Of a DNA stretch of 11,857 bases, positions 5,216 to 11,857 are shown one piece after another. The stretch is from positions 9,741-21,597 of the forward strand of contig VSOD01000017.1 in assembly GCA_009774655.1 (NCBI GenBank), given 5' to 3'. The notes below the pieces were generated by a model that searched no databases, had not been told where the DNA came from, and saw only the letters and a list, made by a program, of their open reading frames with translations. Position numbers and translations under genes: made by a program. The number at the start of each line of letters is the position of its first letter. Position 1 is the stretch's first letter. The DNA is from Lachnospiraceae bacterium. Its GTDB lineage: Bacteria > Bacillota_A > Clostridia > Lachnospirales > Lachnospiraceae.

Positions 5216-6265
5216 ATGAAAACATTTCTGCAACGCAAAAACATCATCTTCTCCTTTAAACGTTACGGCGTGGACTGTCTGGGCGCCATGGCACAGGGTT
5301 TGTTCTGCTCTCTCCTGATCGGCACCATCATCAAGACGCTGGGACAGCAGACCGGACTGGCATATCTGGTGACCATCGGCACCTATGCGGCCGCCGTAGC
5401 CGGCCCGGCCATGGCGATCTCCATCGGCTTTGCCCTGCAGGCCCCGCCGCTTGTGCTCTTCTCTCTGGCAGCCGTAGGCGGCGCAGCCAATGAGCTGGGA
5501 GGTGCCGGCGGCCCGCTGGCGGTTCTGATCATCGCCATTCTGGCGTCGGAGTGCGGCAAAGTAGTCTCTAAGGAGACGAAAGTCGATATTCTCGTCACGC
5601 CTTTCGTGACCATCTTCACCGGAGTTGCGCTCTCCACGCTGCTGGCCCCCGGTATCGGCGCTGCGGCCAGCTCTCTGGGACAGCTGATCATGTGGGCCAC
5701 CGACTTACAGCCTTTCCTGATGGGAATCATCGTCTCTGTGCTGGTGGGCGTCGCACTGACCCTCCCCATCTCCTCCGCAGCCATCTGCGCCGCCCTATCC
5801 CTCACCGGGCTGGCAGGCGGAGCCGCCGTGGCCGGCTGCTGTGCCAATATGGTAGGCTTTGCGGTGATGAGCTTCCGGGAAAATAAATGGGGCGGCCTGA
5901 TCTCCCAGGGACTGGGAACCTCCATGCTGCAGATGGGCAATATCGTAAAAAACCCGCGGATCTGGATTCCGCCCATCATCGCTTCCGCCGTCACAGGCCC
6001 TGTCGCCACCTGCATCTTTAAGCTGCAGATGAACGGCACGCCCGTCTCCTCCGGTATGGGCACCTGCGGCCTGGTGGGCCAGATCGGCGTCTACACGGGC
6101 TGGATCAGCGACATCGCCGCCGGAAGCAAAGCTGCCATCACGGCCTTTGACTGGATCGGGCTGCTGCTTGTCAGCTTCGTACTGCCCGCCGTACTCTCTC
6201 TGCTTGTATGTAACTTCCTGCGCAGGATCGGCTGGATCCGGGAAAACGACCTGAAACTGGACTGA
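5216..6265 (+). CDS. PTS transporter subunit IIC, PTS_EIIC_2 family membrane permease
   Basis: This 349-residue protein is nearly all hydrophobic helices (about nine to ten membrane segments). It matches the PTS EIIC_2 type closely: GPAMAISIGFAL with APPLVLFSLAAVGGAA, VSKETKVDILVTPFVTI, IMWATDLQPFLMGIIVSVL, ALTLPISSAAI, FAVMSFRENKWGGLISQG, LGTSMLQMGNI followed by NPRIWIPP, and GMGTCGLVGQIGVY near the C-terminus. It would sit in the cytoplasmic membrane. Members are annotated as sugar PTS permeases, but no IIA or IIB partner lies here and their substrates are poorly defined, so transport of an unknown compound is as far as I can go. The ATG has AAAGGA 11 bases upstream. The gene is divergent from the dipeptidase pseudogene. 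The sequence is intact; GC is visibly higher than in the following gene. Confidence 0.9.
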   Translation: MKTFLQRKNIIFSFKRYGVDCLGAMAQGLFCSLLIGTIIKTLGQQTGLAYLVTIGTYAAAVAGPAMAISIGFALQAPPLVLFSLAAVGGAANELGGAGGPLAVLIIAILASECGKVVSKETKVDILVTPFVTIFTGVALSTLLAPGIGAAASSLGQLIMWATDLQPFLMGIIVSVLVGVALTLPISSAAICAALSLTGLAGGAAVAGCCANMVGFAVMSFRENKWGGLISQGLGTSMLQMGNIVKNPRIWIPPIIASAVTGPVATCIFKLQMNGTPVSSGMGTCGLVGQIGVYTGWISDIAAGSKAAITAFDWIGLLLVSFVLPAVLSLLVCNFLRRIGWIRENDLKLD

Positions 6266-6575
6266 TCACCGCAATACCTGCAGCAAATTCCTCCTGCCCT
6301 GTCGGCTGCTGCCCCGACCATGTCAGGACTGTTGTAAATGTCCCAAAAAATGTCATAAAACAGCTGGGAAATTTTGCATTTTCCCCTTTACAAAAAGGCA
6401 TAAATGCCGAGATAATATATAGAGAAGCGTCATTTTATGTAGTAAGCGTATTTTCTCAAAACAGTTCTATCTTGATGGCATAATGACATAATTATGACCA
6501 CAATTTTTATTCGGAAAAAGACAGGGAAGTCAAATTTTGCAGGTTGTTTCCTGCGACACATGGAGGGCGATTGAT
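6266..6575. other. Intergenic region with a long leader for the FliD-like gene
   Basis: About 310 bp lie between the PTS permease stop and the next start. I see no gene and no convincing intrinsic terminator after the permease. The stretch holds ATGTC repeated several times (about 6319-6355), a promoter (6387-6416), and then a leader of about 150 bases. In the leader are CATAAT-6-ATTATG (6479-6496) and a small hairpin GCAGG-6-CCTGC (6539-6554) seven bases before the GGAGGG ribosome site. The long AT-rich leader could be regulatory, but I recognise no riboswitch class. Confidence 0.5.
6387..6416 (+). promoter_or_regulatory. Promoter of the FliD-like gene
   Basis: TTTACA (6387-6392) and GATAAT (6411-6416) are 18 bp apart, each matching five of six bases of the vegetative consensus. 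The spacer contains a 12-bp palindrome, GGCATAAATGCC (6397-6408). The run GCCGAGATAA overlaps the -10 and is reminiscent of the flagellar sigma-28 -10 (GCCGATAA) but has two extra bases, so I favour a vegetative promoter. Confidence 0.55.
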
Positions 6576-7799
6576 ATGGGAATTGGTTTAAATGGTTTAA
6601 ATTCAGGTCTTAACGACACGTATTCCGCTCTGTTGGGCGGAGGCGCCGGGGCCGGTGAAGTCGGCGGGGCGTCTTTATTATCGGATTACGCTTCCATCAA
6701 GAACGGCAGCTACGGCAAGATGATGAAATCCTACTATGCCAAAGTTAAGGATGCCGAGGAAGAGGAAGACGGTTCCAAGAGCGGTTCCAAGACGAAAGAG
6801 AAGGACGCTGCATCCGCCAGCGCAGCAAGGAAATTCTATGAGACAGCCACAGGCATGAATGCTCTTGATTACAGCGCAGACAATATCGACGAGCTGTACG
6901 ACAAGGTTTCGGCTTTTGTCAAAGATTATAATTCCATGATGAAAGCAGCATCCAAGAGCAATAACAGCGCCGTCAAGGCACAGGCGGACGCCCTGAACGA
7001 TTATACGTATCAGAATTACAAGTTATTTTCCAAAGTCGGCATTACAATGAATGCAGACCGCACGTTGTCCATCGACGAGGACACCTTCAAGAAGGTGAAT
7101 GAGAAGACGGGATCCACCAACGTGCCTACGCTGACCACTCTGTTTAAGGGCATAGGCTCTTTCGCGGACAAAGCGGCTGACAGAGCCAGCACAATCTACC
7201 GTAAGGCCGGGGAAGGCGAAGCGGTTACTTCCGCCAAAGCCAAATATGCCGGCAGCACGGGCAGTGTTTCTTCCGGTGACAAGACAGACAGTTCCGACAA
7301 GGTTACTTCCACAACTGCCAAAGACGCGGCTTCGGCAGCTTCCGCAAGCGCACTTTACAAGTCTGTTGAGAAGCTGGGAGCCATGATCATCAACGATGAT
7401 AACAAGGACAGTGTATTCGATGTGTTCTCCACTCTGGTCAAAGATTACAATGAGCTTTTGAAAGATACAGCCGACAGTAAGAATTCCAATGTCATCAAAC
7501 AGGCCGATCTTTTAAAGAGCCTTGTCAGCAGCAACAAGAGCGCTTTCTCCAGATTGGGCGTTACCATTAATTCCGATAAGTCACTGTCCATCGACGAGGA
7601 GAAATTCATGGAAGCTGACATGAGCACCGTGAAGAGTCTGTTCAGCGGCGCCTACTCCTTCGGTGAGAAGATGACGGATCGCCTCAACCAGATCTACCGT
7701 TATGCGACCCAGGGCAATTCCCTGAACGGTCAGACATACACCAGCCAGGGCGGCTACAATGCGGCAGGAACCGGTTCGGTGCTGGATACGGTAATGTAA
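6576..7799 (+). CDS. Orphan protein with two tandem FliD C-terminal-like repeats
   Basis: The product is 407 residues with GGAGGG 8 bases before the chosen ATG; an ATG at 6537 is in frame but has no ribosome site. It opens MGIGLNGLNSGLNDTYSALL, like the start of flagellar cap proteins. A Gly-rich and then an acidic/Lys-rich linker (20-75) leads to two homologous blocks of about 130 residues. Block A (76-211) holds AFVKDYNSMMKAA, FSKVGITMNADRTLSIDED, LTTLFKG and IYRKA. Block B (249-378) holds TLVKDYNELLKDT, FSRLGVTINSDKSLSIDEE, VKSLFSG and IYRYA. The LGIT...DG.LSID...VK.LF pattern is that of the FliD C-terminal domain that caps flagellar filaments. There is no signal peptide, membrane segment or cysteine, so it may be exported by the flagellar route or stay inside. 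No other flagellar genes are in the window. Its function is unknown to me; the family link is by motif only. Confidence 0.75.
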   Translation: MGIGLNGLNSGLNDTYSALLGGGAGAGEVGGASLLSDYASIKNGSYGKMMKSYYAKVKDAEEEEDGSKSGSKTKEKDAASASAARKFYETATGMNALDYSADNIDELYDKVSAFVKDYNSMMKAASKSNNSAVKAQADALNDYTYQNYKLFSKVGITMNADRTLSIDEDTFKKVNEKTGSTNVPTLTTLFKGIGSFADKAADRASTIYRKAGEGEAVTSAKAKYAGSTGSVSSGDKTDSSDKVTSTTAKDAASAASASALYKSVEKLGAMIINDDNKDSVFDVFSTLVKDYNELLKDTADSKNSNVIKQADLLKSLVSSNKSAFSRLGVTINSDKSLSIDEEKFMEADMSTVKSLFSGAYSFGEKMTDRLNQIYRYATQGNSLNGQTYTSQGGYNAAGTGSVLDTVM

Positions 7800-7816
7800 T
7801 CTTGAATTCCTTACAG

Positions 7817-7855
7817 ACAGGCCGATGATACGCACAAGACGTATCTTCGGCCTGT
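7817..7855. terminator. Strong hairpin between convergent genes, likely terminator
   Basis: ACAGGCCGA (7817-7825) pairs perfectly with TCGGCCTGT (7847-7855). An inner ATACG/CGTAT stem (7828-7832, 7840-7844) is separated from it by a 2x2 internal loop. The fold starts 18 bases after the FliD-like stop codon. The expected T-run is missing (TAATAATCTG follows), so it may end transcription weakly or protect the 3' end of the message. It would also fold in transcripts from the minus strand. Confidence 0.6.
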
Positions 7856-7913
7856 AATAATCTGCCCTCCTTCCCTCTATATCGAAGCATTACAAATTCT
7901 TGTTACAACAAAT

Positions 7914-9245
7914 TCAACGCTCCAGAGCAAGACCGATCAGGCGATCCGTATGACCGGCCATAAAAAGAGGAATATTCAGCACATCATTATTTAATTTCAG
8001 ATTATCCAGAGAAAATCGAATACGCAGCTTCACTCTGTCCCCGTACAGTTCCTTGAATTTTCTGAGACTTCTGCTGTTTGTATTTGTTTCTGCTTTCACT
8101 TCCACCGGGAAAATATCATTCTCTCTCTGCAGCAGAAAATCAACCTCATAGGGGGGATTACTTTTACTCCAATACCGCGGCACAACTTCAAACTGTGTTG
8201 CGAGTTCCTGCAGAACATAATTTTCAGTCAATGCCCCCTTAAACTCCGTAAACAGTCGATTTCCCTCGCCAAAGGCCGTCGGTGCAAGCATCGCCAGGCG
8301 CCGAAGTATACCCACATCTACAAGATAAATCTTAAAAGCTGACAGATCGTCATAAGCAGAAACAGGAAGGCCCGGCGCACTGCTGCGATATATTTTATAC
8401 ACCAGCCTTGCATCCACAAGCCATTGCAGTGCATCCTCGTATTCTCTCGCTCTTGCTCCTTCCTTGACAGCCTTATAAATAAACTTCTTATTTTCCCGGG
8501 CAAGCTGGGACGGAATGGATTTCCAGATCATTGATATTTTCGGAAACTCGCTGACCCCCGGATGCTTGGCAAAATCCCGTTCATATGCGCCGATAATATC
8601 CGCCAACGCTTCCTGCATAACGGCAACATCACGTGCCTCCGTCCACATTCGCACAGATTCCGGCATACCTCCGGTCACATAGTACATTTTCAGTTTCTCA
8701 TACAAAGGATTAAAAAAGGCGTCCGGTATCGGTTCCAATGTTTCTATACTGTCCAGATAGACAGCTAAATTTTCATCCCCGTTAGCAATCAGAAATTCCA
8801 TAAAAGTCATCGGGTCTATCTGCATAAAATTCACTTTACCTACGGGAAAAGAAGAAGGCCGGGCCGGCGCAATCCCAAGCAACGAGCCTGCACAGGTTAC
8901 ATGATACTCCGGCGCATTCTCACAAAAATATTTCATGGTGTTGATCACGTTAGGACAGTCCTGGACCTCATCAAAAACAATAAGCGTTTTTTCCGGCAGA
9001 ATTTTCTGGCCACTGACCAGCATGAGATTTTGCAGAATCCGGTTCACATCCTTTGTCGTTTCAAAAAATTGCCGGTACTCTTCATTTTCATCAAAGTTAA
9101 AATAAGCAGTGTTCTCATAAAACTGCCTGCCAAACTCTTTTAAGATCCATGTCTTCCCTACCTGTCGTACGCCCTTTAAAATAAGTGGTTTCCGATAAGG
9201 AGAATTTTTCCAGTTTAACAGTTGCTTCATGATATGTCGCTCCAT
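7914..9245 (-). CDS. AAA_14 / DUF4143 ATPase with C-terminal nuclease-like motif
   Basis: This complete 443-residue protein belongs to the large prokaryotic AAA_14-DUF4143 group. The N-terminal ATPase has Walker A G25-VRQV-G30-K31-T32, Walker B LIVFDE (D92, E93) and a sensor-like CAGSLLG at 118-124. The C-terminal DUF4143 part has E341 (LTENYVLQEL), D369 (YEVDFLL) and E382-V-K384, spaced as in PD-(D/E)xK nucleases. A winged-helix-like linker (about 210-300) joins the two. The ATG has GGGG 7 bases upstream. It is a single-gene unit with its own promoter and no partner. These proteins are abundant and patchily distributed in gut anaerobes; roles in DNA handling or defence have been proposed but not established to my knowledge. 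All motifs are intact. It is cytosolic, with no membrane segment. Confidence 0.92.
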   Translation of the reverse strand: MERHIMKQLLNWKNSPYRKPLILKGVRQVGKTWILKEFGRQFYENTAYFNFDENEEYRQFFETTKDVNRILQNLMLVSGQKILPEKTLIVFDEVQDCPNVINTMKYFCENAPEYHVTCAGSLLGIAPARPSSFPVGKVNFMQIDPMTFMEFLIANGDENLAVYLDSIETLEPIPDAFFNPLYEKLKMYYVTGGMPESVRMWTEARDVAVMQEALADIIGAYERDFAKHPGVSEFPKISMIWKSIPSQLARENKKFIYKAVKEGARAREYEDALQWLVDARLVYKIYRSSAPGLPVSAYDDLSAFKIYLVDVGILRRLAMLAPTAFGEGNRLFTEFKGALTENYVLQELATQFEVVPRYWSKSNPPYEVDFLLQRENDIFPVEVKAETNTNSRSLRKFKELYGDRVKLRIRFSLDNLKLNNDVLNIPLFMAGHTDRLIGLALER

Positions 9246-9289
9246 ACGAATCCCCCATTCCTGCTCGACCTGCGAATTCTTCTGTTTTT

Positions 9290-9318
9290 ATTATAGACAT
9301 AGTATGTATCAAAATCAA
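9290..9318 (-). promoter_or_regulatory. Sigma-A-type promoter of the AAA_14 ATPase gene
   Basis: On the minus strand TTGATT (9318-9313) and TATAAT (9295-9290) are exactly 17 bp apart, four of six and six of six consensus matches. Transcription would start near 9283, giving a leader of about 38 bases. A TGTGATACAGG stretch and the inverted repeat at 9335-9372 lie just upstream, in the position of an activator or repressor site. Confidence 0.72.
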
Positions 9319-9334
9319 CCTGTATCACACTATT

Positions 9335-9372
9335 ATTAATAAAAAACGTGATATTTTCACATTTTTATTAAT
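9335..9372. repeat. AT-rich 38-bp inverted repeat upstream of the ATPase promoter
   Basis: ATTAATAAAAA (9335-9345) and TTTTTATTAAT (9362-9372) are perfect 11-bp arms. Inside is a second, smaller symmetry, GTGA-5-TCAC. As a DNA site it would be about 15-20 bp upstream of the -35. As RNA on the minus strand the fold ends in a run of A rather than U, so it is not a terminator in that direction. On the plus strand it is followed by TTATTATG, again a poor terminator. It is most simply a protein-binding or bendable site. Confidence 0.5.
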
Positions 9373-9403
9373 TATTATGTGTAACTCATCACATTTTTAC
9401 AAC

Positions 9404-9441
9404 AAAAACAGCTGCCGCACCAACGATATCCGTGCGGCAGC
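9404..9441 (-). terminator. Intrinsic terminator of the DUF4867-isomerase operon
   Basis: On the minus strand GCTGCCGCAC (9441-9432), an 11-base loop, and GTGCGGCAGC (9420-9411) form a perfect GC-rich 10-bp stem, followed by TGTTTTTGTTG. It lies 108 bases after the isomerase stop codon, further than usual, leaving a 3' untranslated tail. Confidence 0.9.
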
Positions 9442-9549
9442 CATTATAACTGCTTCTTACTGCATTTTACTGTTCCTTACTTCTATACTTCTATGACCTG
9501 TTCTCCACAGTCTTTCACATCCCAGGAAGAATCTATCTTTCTTCTCAAT

Positions 9550-11034
9550 TTATGCGAAGGGATTCTCTGTCGGGTAAGGCAGGCTCTTCGGCTGGTTGTA
9601 ACCGATCTCGCTCACATCAACGCCGATATACTTGAATACTTCATACAGCGCTTTGCCGAAATGACCGAATGCAACTGCGCCGTGGTGCGGGTAATTCTTC
9701 TCGATCAGCACATGACGATAGAATCTTCCCATCTCCGGGATCGCGAATACGCCGATACCGCCGAAGGACTTGGTTGCTACAGGCAGTACTTCGCCCTCTG
9801 CCACATAAGCGCGCAGGATGTTATCTGCGGAGCTCTGCAGACGATAGAATGTGATATTACCGGGAACGATATCACCTTCCAGCGTACCCTGTGTCACTTC
9901 CTCAGGCAGCGCTCTTGCCATGATCATCTGATACTCCATGCTGCACTTGGACAGCTTCTTGGAGCAGGTATTGCCGCAGTGGAATCCCATGAAGGTATCC
10001 GTAAACTTGTAATCGAACTTGCCTTCGATCGACTCTTTGTACATATCCTTCGGAACGGTGTTGTTGATATCAAGCAGTGTCACGATGTCGTCGCTGACTG
10101 CCGTACCGATGAACTCGCTCAGAGCGCCGTAGATATCCACTTCGCAGGATACCGGAATGCCTCTTCCTGTCAGGCGGCTGTTCACGTAGCAGGGAACGAA
10201 TCCGAACTGTGTCTGGAATGCAGGCCAGCATTTTCCGGCAATCGCAACATACTCACGATAGCCCCTGTGCTGCTCAACCCAGTCAAGCAGTGTCAGCTCA
10301 TACTGTGCCAGCTTAGGCAGGATCGCAGGCTTGTTGTTGCCTTCGCCAAGCTCCGCTTCCATCTCCTTCACGATCTCTGGGATACGGGGATCGCCTTCAT
10401 GCTTGTTGAACGCCTCGAACAGATCCAGCTCGGAGTTCTCTTCGATCTCCACGCCCAGGTTGTACAGCTGCTTGATCGGTGCGTTACAAGCCAGGAAGTT
10501 AAGCGGTCTGGGACCGAAGGAAATGATCTTTAAGCTGGACAGACCAACGATCGCCCGTGCGATCGGCACGAACTCGTGGATCATATCCGCACAGTCCTCT
10601 GCGTCGCCTACCGGATATTCCGGGATATAAGCCTTCACGTTGCGCAGCTTCAGGTTGTAGCTTGCATTCAGCATACCGCAGTACGCATCGCCGCGGCCCT
10701 GGATCAGATTGTCCTGAGACTCCTCGGCAGCAGCTACGAACATCTTCGGGCCATCGAAATGCTTCGCCAGCAGTGTCTCGGAAATCTCCGGACCGAAGTT
10801 GCCCAGATATACGCAGAGTGCGTTACATCCGTTGTCTTTAATGTCCTTCAGAGCGTTCACCATATCGATCTCGCTCTCGATGATGCAGACAGGACACTCA
10901 TAGATGTCGGCCGCATCATATTTTGCCTGATATGCTTTTACCAGGGCTTCTCTTCTGTTCACTGCAAGAGATGCCGGGAAACAGTCACGGCTTACAGCTA
11001 CAATACCAATTTTGACTTTCGGTAAATTGTTCAT
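9550..11034 (-). CDS. L-fucose/L-arabinose isomerase family protein
   Basis: This 494-residue cytosolic enzyme has the fold order of fucose isomerases: two Rossmann-like N-terminal domains (LCVYLGNFGPEISETLL, AAAEESQDNL, ISFGPRPLNF) and a C-terminal barrel domain. Likely metal and catalytic residues are E298 (SCEVDIYGAL), D322 (TLLDINNT) and a His in YPHHGAVAFGH (H450/H451), matching the Glu-Asp-His set of E. coli FucI. FHCGNTCSKK (351-360) is a further family mark. FucI converts L-fucose to L-fuculose with Mn2+; E. coli FucI is about 590 residues, so this shorter form belongs to the broader isomerase-like group and its sugar is uncertain. The ATG has a perfect AAAGGAGG 8 bases upstream, and a small ACCGG/CCGGT hairpin (11053-11067) precedes that. 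It is second in an operon behind DUF4867. No fuculokinase or aldolase gene is in view, so I give no symbol. Confidence 0.88.
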   Translation of the reverse strand: MNNLPKVKIGIVAVSRDCFPASLAVNRREALVKAYQAKYDAADIYECPVCIIESEIDMVNALKDIKDNGCNALCVYLGNFGPEISETLLAKHFDGPKMFVAAAEESQDNLIQGRGDAYCGMLNASYNLKLRNVKAYIPEYPVGDAEDCADMIHEFVPIARAIVGLSSLKIISFGPRPLNFLACNAPIKQLYNLGVEIEENSELDLFEAFNKHEGDPRIPEIVKEMEAELGEGNNKPAILPKLAQYELTLLDWVEQHRGYREYVAIAGKCWPAFQTQFGFVPCYVNSRLTGRGIPVSCEVDIYGALSEFIGTAVSDDIVTLLDINNTVPKDMYKESIEGKFDYKFTDTFMGFHCGNTCSKKLSKCSMEYQMIMARALPEEVTQGTLEGDIVPGNITFYRLQSSADNILRAYVAEGEVLPVATKSFGGIGVFAIPEMGRFYRHVLIEKNYPHHGAVAFGHFGKALYEVFKYIGVDVSEIGYNQPKSLPYPTENPFA

Positions 11035-11154
11035 GTTCTTTATCCTCCTTTTACCGGGTTGACCGGTTTGGTTACTTTGTTATACTTCCTGGCAAAACTT
11101 CCCGCCGCCTTCTGACGGTATGCCATGCTGCACGAATGCAAAACGCCGCCGGTA

Positions 11155-11775
11155 CTATTCGCGGATATCCAGGTTCTTACCCACAAGACCGATATGCGCT
11201 CCGGCGTCCAGACCGCCTTCTGCGTGTCCGATCAGCCATTTGTTCTTCGCGGTGATCAGCTTATCTTCCCATCCGTCGTGTGCCTCTGTGAGCGGACAGT
11301 TGGTGCCTGCCGGCAGTACGATTCCTACCTTGAACTGATTGTCGCCTACGCTGCAGGGTGCATAGTGCAGTGTGGTCGCATAGATCTCCACTGCCGTCCC
11401 CGCCGGTACAAGAAATGCCTCCATCTTCGCCGTATCATAGGTGAAGTCATCCGTGATATCCTGCTGCATACCGAGGATCAATACGGCATCCGTAGCCGCC
11501 ACGTTGATCTCCGAGCTTCTGTGGTATTCGACTGCATTCAGCTTATAGTTAACGCCGTTGCAGTAGCCTGCCTGAATGGGCAGTTCTCCGAACGTCTTCT
11601 TCTGCAGCTCTGCCGCTGTCGTGGTAGCCTCCAGTTCCGGAATGGACGGCTCATATGCCACGCCTTCGAAATCAGGCGTCTTTTTCAGCGCCTCCATAAG
11701 CGGCCCGAAGTCATATCCCTGTACGACTCTTCCGTATTTGCGGAACGCCTCGTCTGTGATCTTTTTGATCTCCAT
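11155..11775 (-). CDS. DUF4867 family protein, probable cupin-like partner of the isomerase
   Basis: The product is 206 residues from the ATG at 11773-11775, which has GGAGAGGG 6 bases upstream; an upstream in-frame ATG at 11808 lacks a ribosome site. The pattern resembles DUF4867 proteins, with an N-terminal ITDEAFRKYGRVVQGYD and a double-stranded beta-helix core: VEYHRSSEINVAATDAVLIL, EAFLVPAGTAVEIYATTLHYAP, and FKVGIVLPAGTN, ending WLIGHAEGG and GLVGKNLDIRE. The motif HRSSE...L.PAGT.VE....LHYAPC looks like a small-molecule cupin (ureidoglycolate-lyase/sugar-isomerase like), with H and E residues that could hold a metal. It is cytosolic. It lies 120 bases before the isomerase gene in the same orientation with no terminator between, so they are probably co-transcribed. 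A mutarotase or lyxose-isomerase-type activity on the same sugar is a reasonable guess only. The 82 bases upstream to the window edge show no gene. Confidence 0.83.
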   Translation of the reverse strand: MEIKKITDEAFRKYGRVVQGYDFGPLMEALKKTPDFEGVAYEPSIPELEATTTAAELQKKTFGELPIQAGYCNGVNYKLNAVEYHRSSEINVAATDAVLILGMQQDITDDFTYDTAKMEAFLVPAGTAVEIYATTLHYAPCSVGDNQFKVGIVLPAGTNCPLTEAHDGWEDKLITAKNKWLIGHAEGGLDAGAHIGLVGKNLDIRE

Positions 11776-11857
11776 TTGTAACCCTCTCCTTTCTTTTCTG
11801 TCTATCATCTACTGTACTGCCCTGCCTCTTTTCTGCCACGATGCACTCTTTATATGG

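Larger units (their letters stand above)
9246..9549. other. Intergenic region between the ATPase and the isomerase genes
   Basis: About 300 bp without a gene. From left to right it holds the ATPase leader and promoter (9290-9318), an AT-rich inverted repeat (9335-9372), an 11-bp direct repeat TCACATTTTTA (9357-9367 and 9389-9399), and the isomerase terminator (9404-9441). Then come about 110 bases of isomerase 3' untranslated sequence that include an 8-bp tandem repeat ACTTCTAT x2 (9479-9494). A minus-strand frame ending TAG in that last part gives only about 25 codons, without family resemblance. Confidence 0.7.

Noticed and set aside
5383..6063. 226-codon open frame on the minus strand
   Set aside because: It is antisense to the well-matched PTS permease and is rich in Ala/Pro/Thr as expected for a shadow of a hydrophobic GC-rich gene.
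6397..6416. Sigma-28 flagellar promoter before the FliD-like gene
   Set aside because: GCCGAGATAA differs from the GCCGATAA core by a two-base insertion, and the TTTACA-18-GATAAT vegetative pair explains the site better.
9470..9549. Short minus-strand peptide after the isomerase stop, ending at a TAG
   Set aside because: It has only about 25 codons, begins inside the isomerase gene in another frame and resembles nothing.
9493..10533. 346-codon open frame on the plus strand
   Set aside because: It lies opposite the isomerase gene, in phase with its codon bias, shows no protein-family character and has no ribosome site. It is an antisense shadow.
1..11857. CRISPR array, tRNA, rRNA, transposase or integrase
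   Set aside because: No regularly spaced repeats, cloverleaf-like sequences or mobile-element proteins were found on reading both strands.

Overview
The window looks like an accessory stretch of a gut Clostridia genome, most likely Lachnospiraceae. The grounds are strong AGGAGG-type ribosome sites, moderate GC content, and a protein set typical of that family: AraC/cupin regulator, sugar-isomerase-like enzymes, EIIC_2-type PTS permease, DUF4867 and a PepV-like M20 peptidase. This placement is an inference from protein character. No rRNA, tRNA, transposase, integrase or CRISPR array was seen.

Left part (1-2030, all minus strand). The 5' part of a sugar phosphate isomerase/epimerase gene runs off the left edge. 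Its leader carries a perfect 15-bp palindrome. Upstream is an AraC-family regulator gene that ends in a clear intrinsic terminator. Upstream of that lies the N-terminal stub of a membrane-anchored polysaccharide deacetylase, cut off just as the NodB domain begins. A 41-bp imperfect palindrome lies at the cut.

Second part (2030-4950, minus strand). A compact type VII toxin-antitoxin pair (mntA nucleotidyltransferase antitoxin, then hepT HEPN toxin) has its own good promoter. It sits between two gene stubs: the deacetylase on one side, and on the other the first 15 or so codons of what may be a UPF0597/L-cysteine desulfidase gene. Next come an intact aldo/keto reductase gene and a heavily deleted, frameshifted PepV-like dipeptidase pseudogene. 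This is a region of repeated deletion and insertion.

Middle part (4950-7860, plus strand). A PTS EIIC_2-family membrane permease gene is transcribed divergently from the dipeptidase pseudogene. It is followed by a standalone gene for a 407-residue protein with two tandem FliD C-terminal-like repeats and no other flagellar gene nearby. A strong hairpin separates it from the next gene.

Right part (7900-11857, minus strand). First is a single-gene unit for an AAA_14/DUF4143 ATPase with its own promoter and an elaborate AT-rich inverted repeat upstream. Then comes a DUF4867 - L-fucose-isomerase-like two-gene operon closed by a textbook terminator. The fucose-isomerase-like enzyme presumably works with outside sugar genes. 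The cupin-like DUF4867 protein is its constant partner here but has no established function known to me.

No clear-cut new multi-gene system is visible. The strongest leads are the toxin-antitoxin pair wedged between two gene stubs, the orphan double-repeat FliD-like protein, the DUF4867-isomerase pair, and several precise palindromes at regulatory positions.
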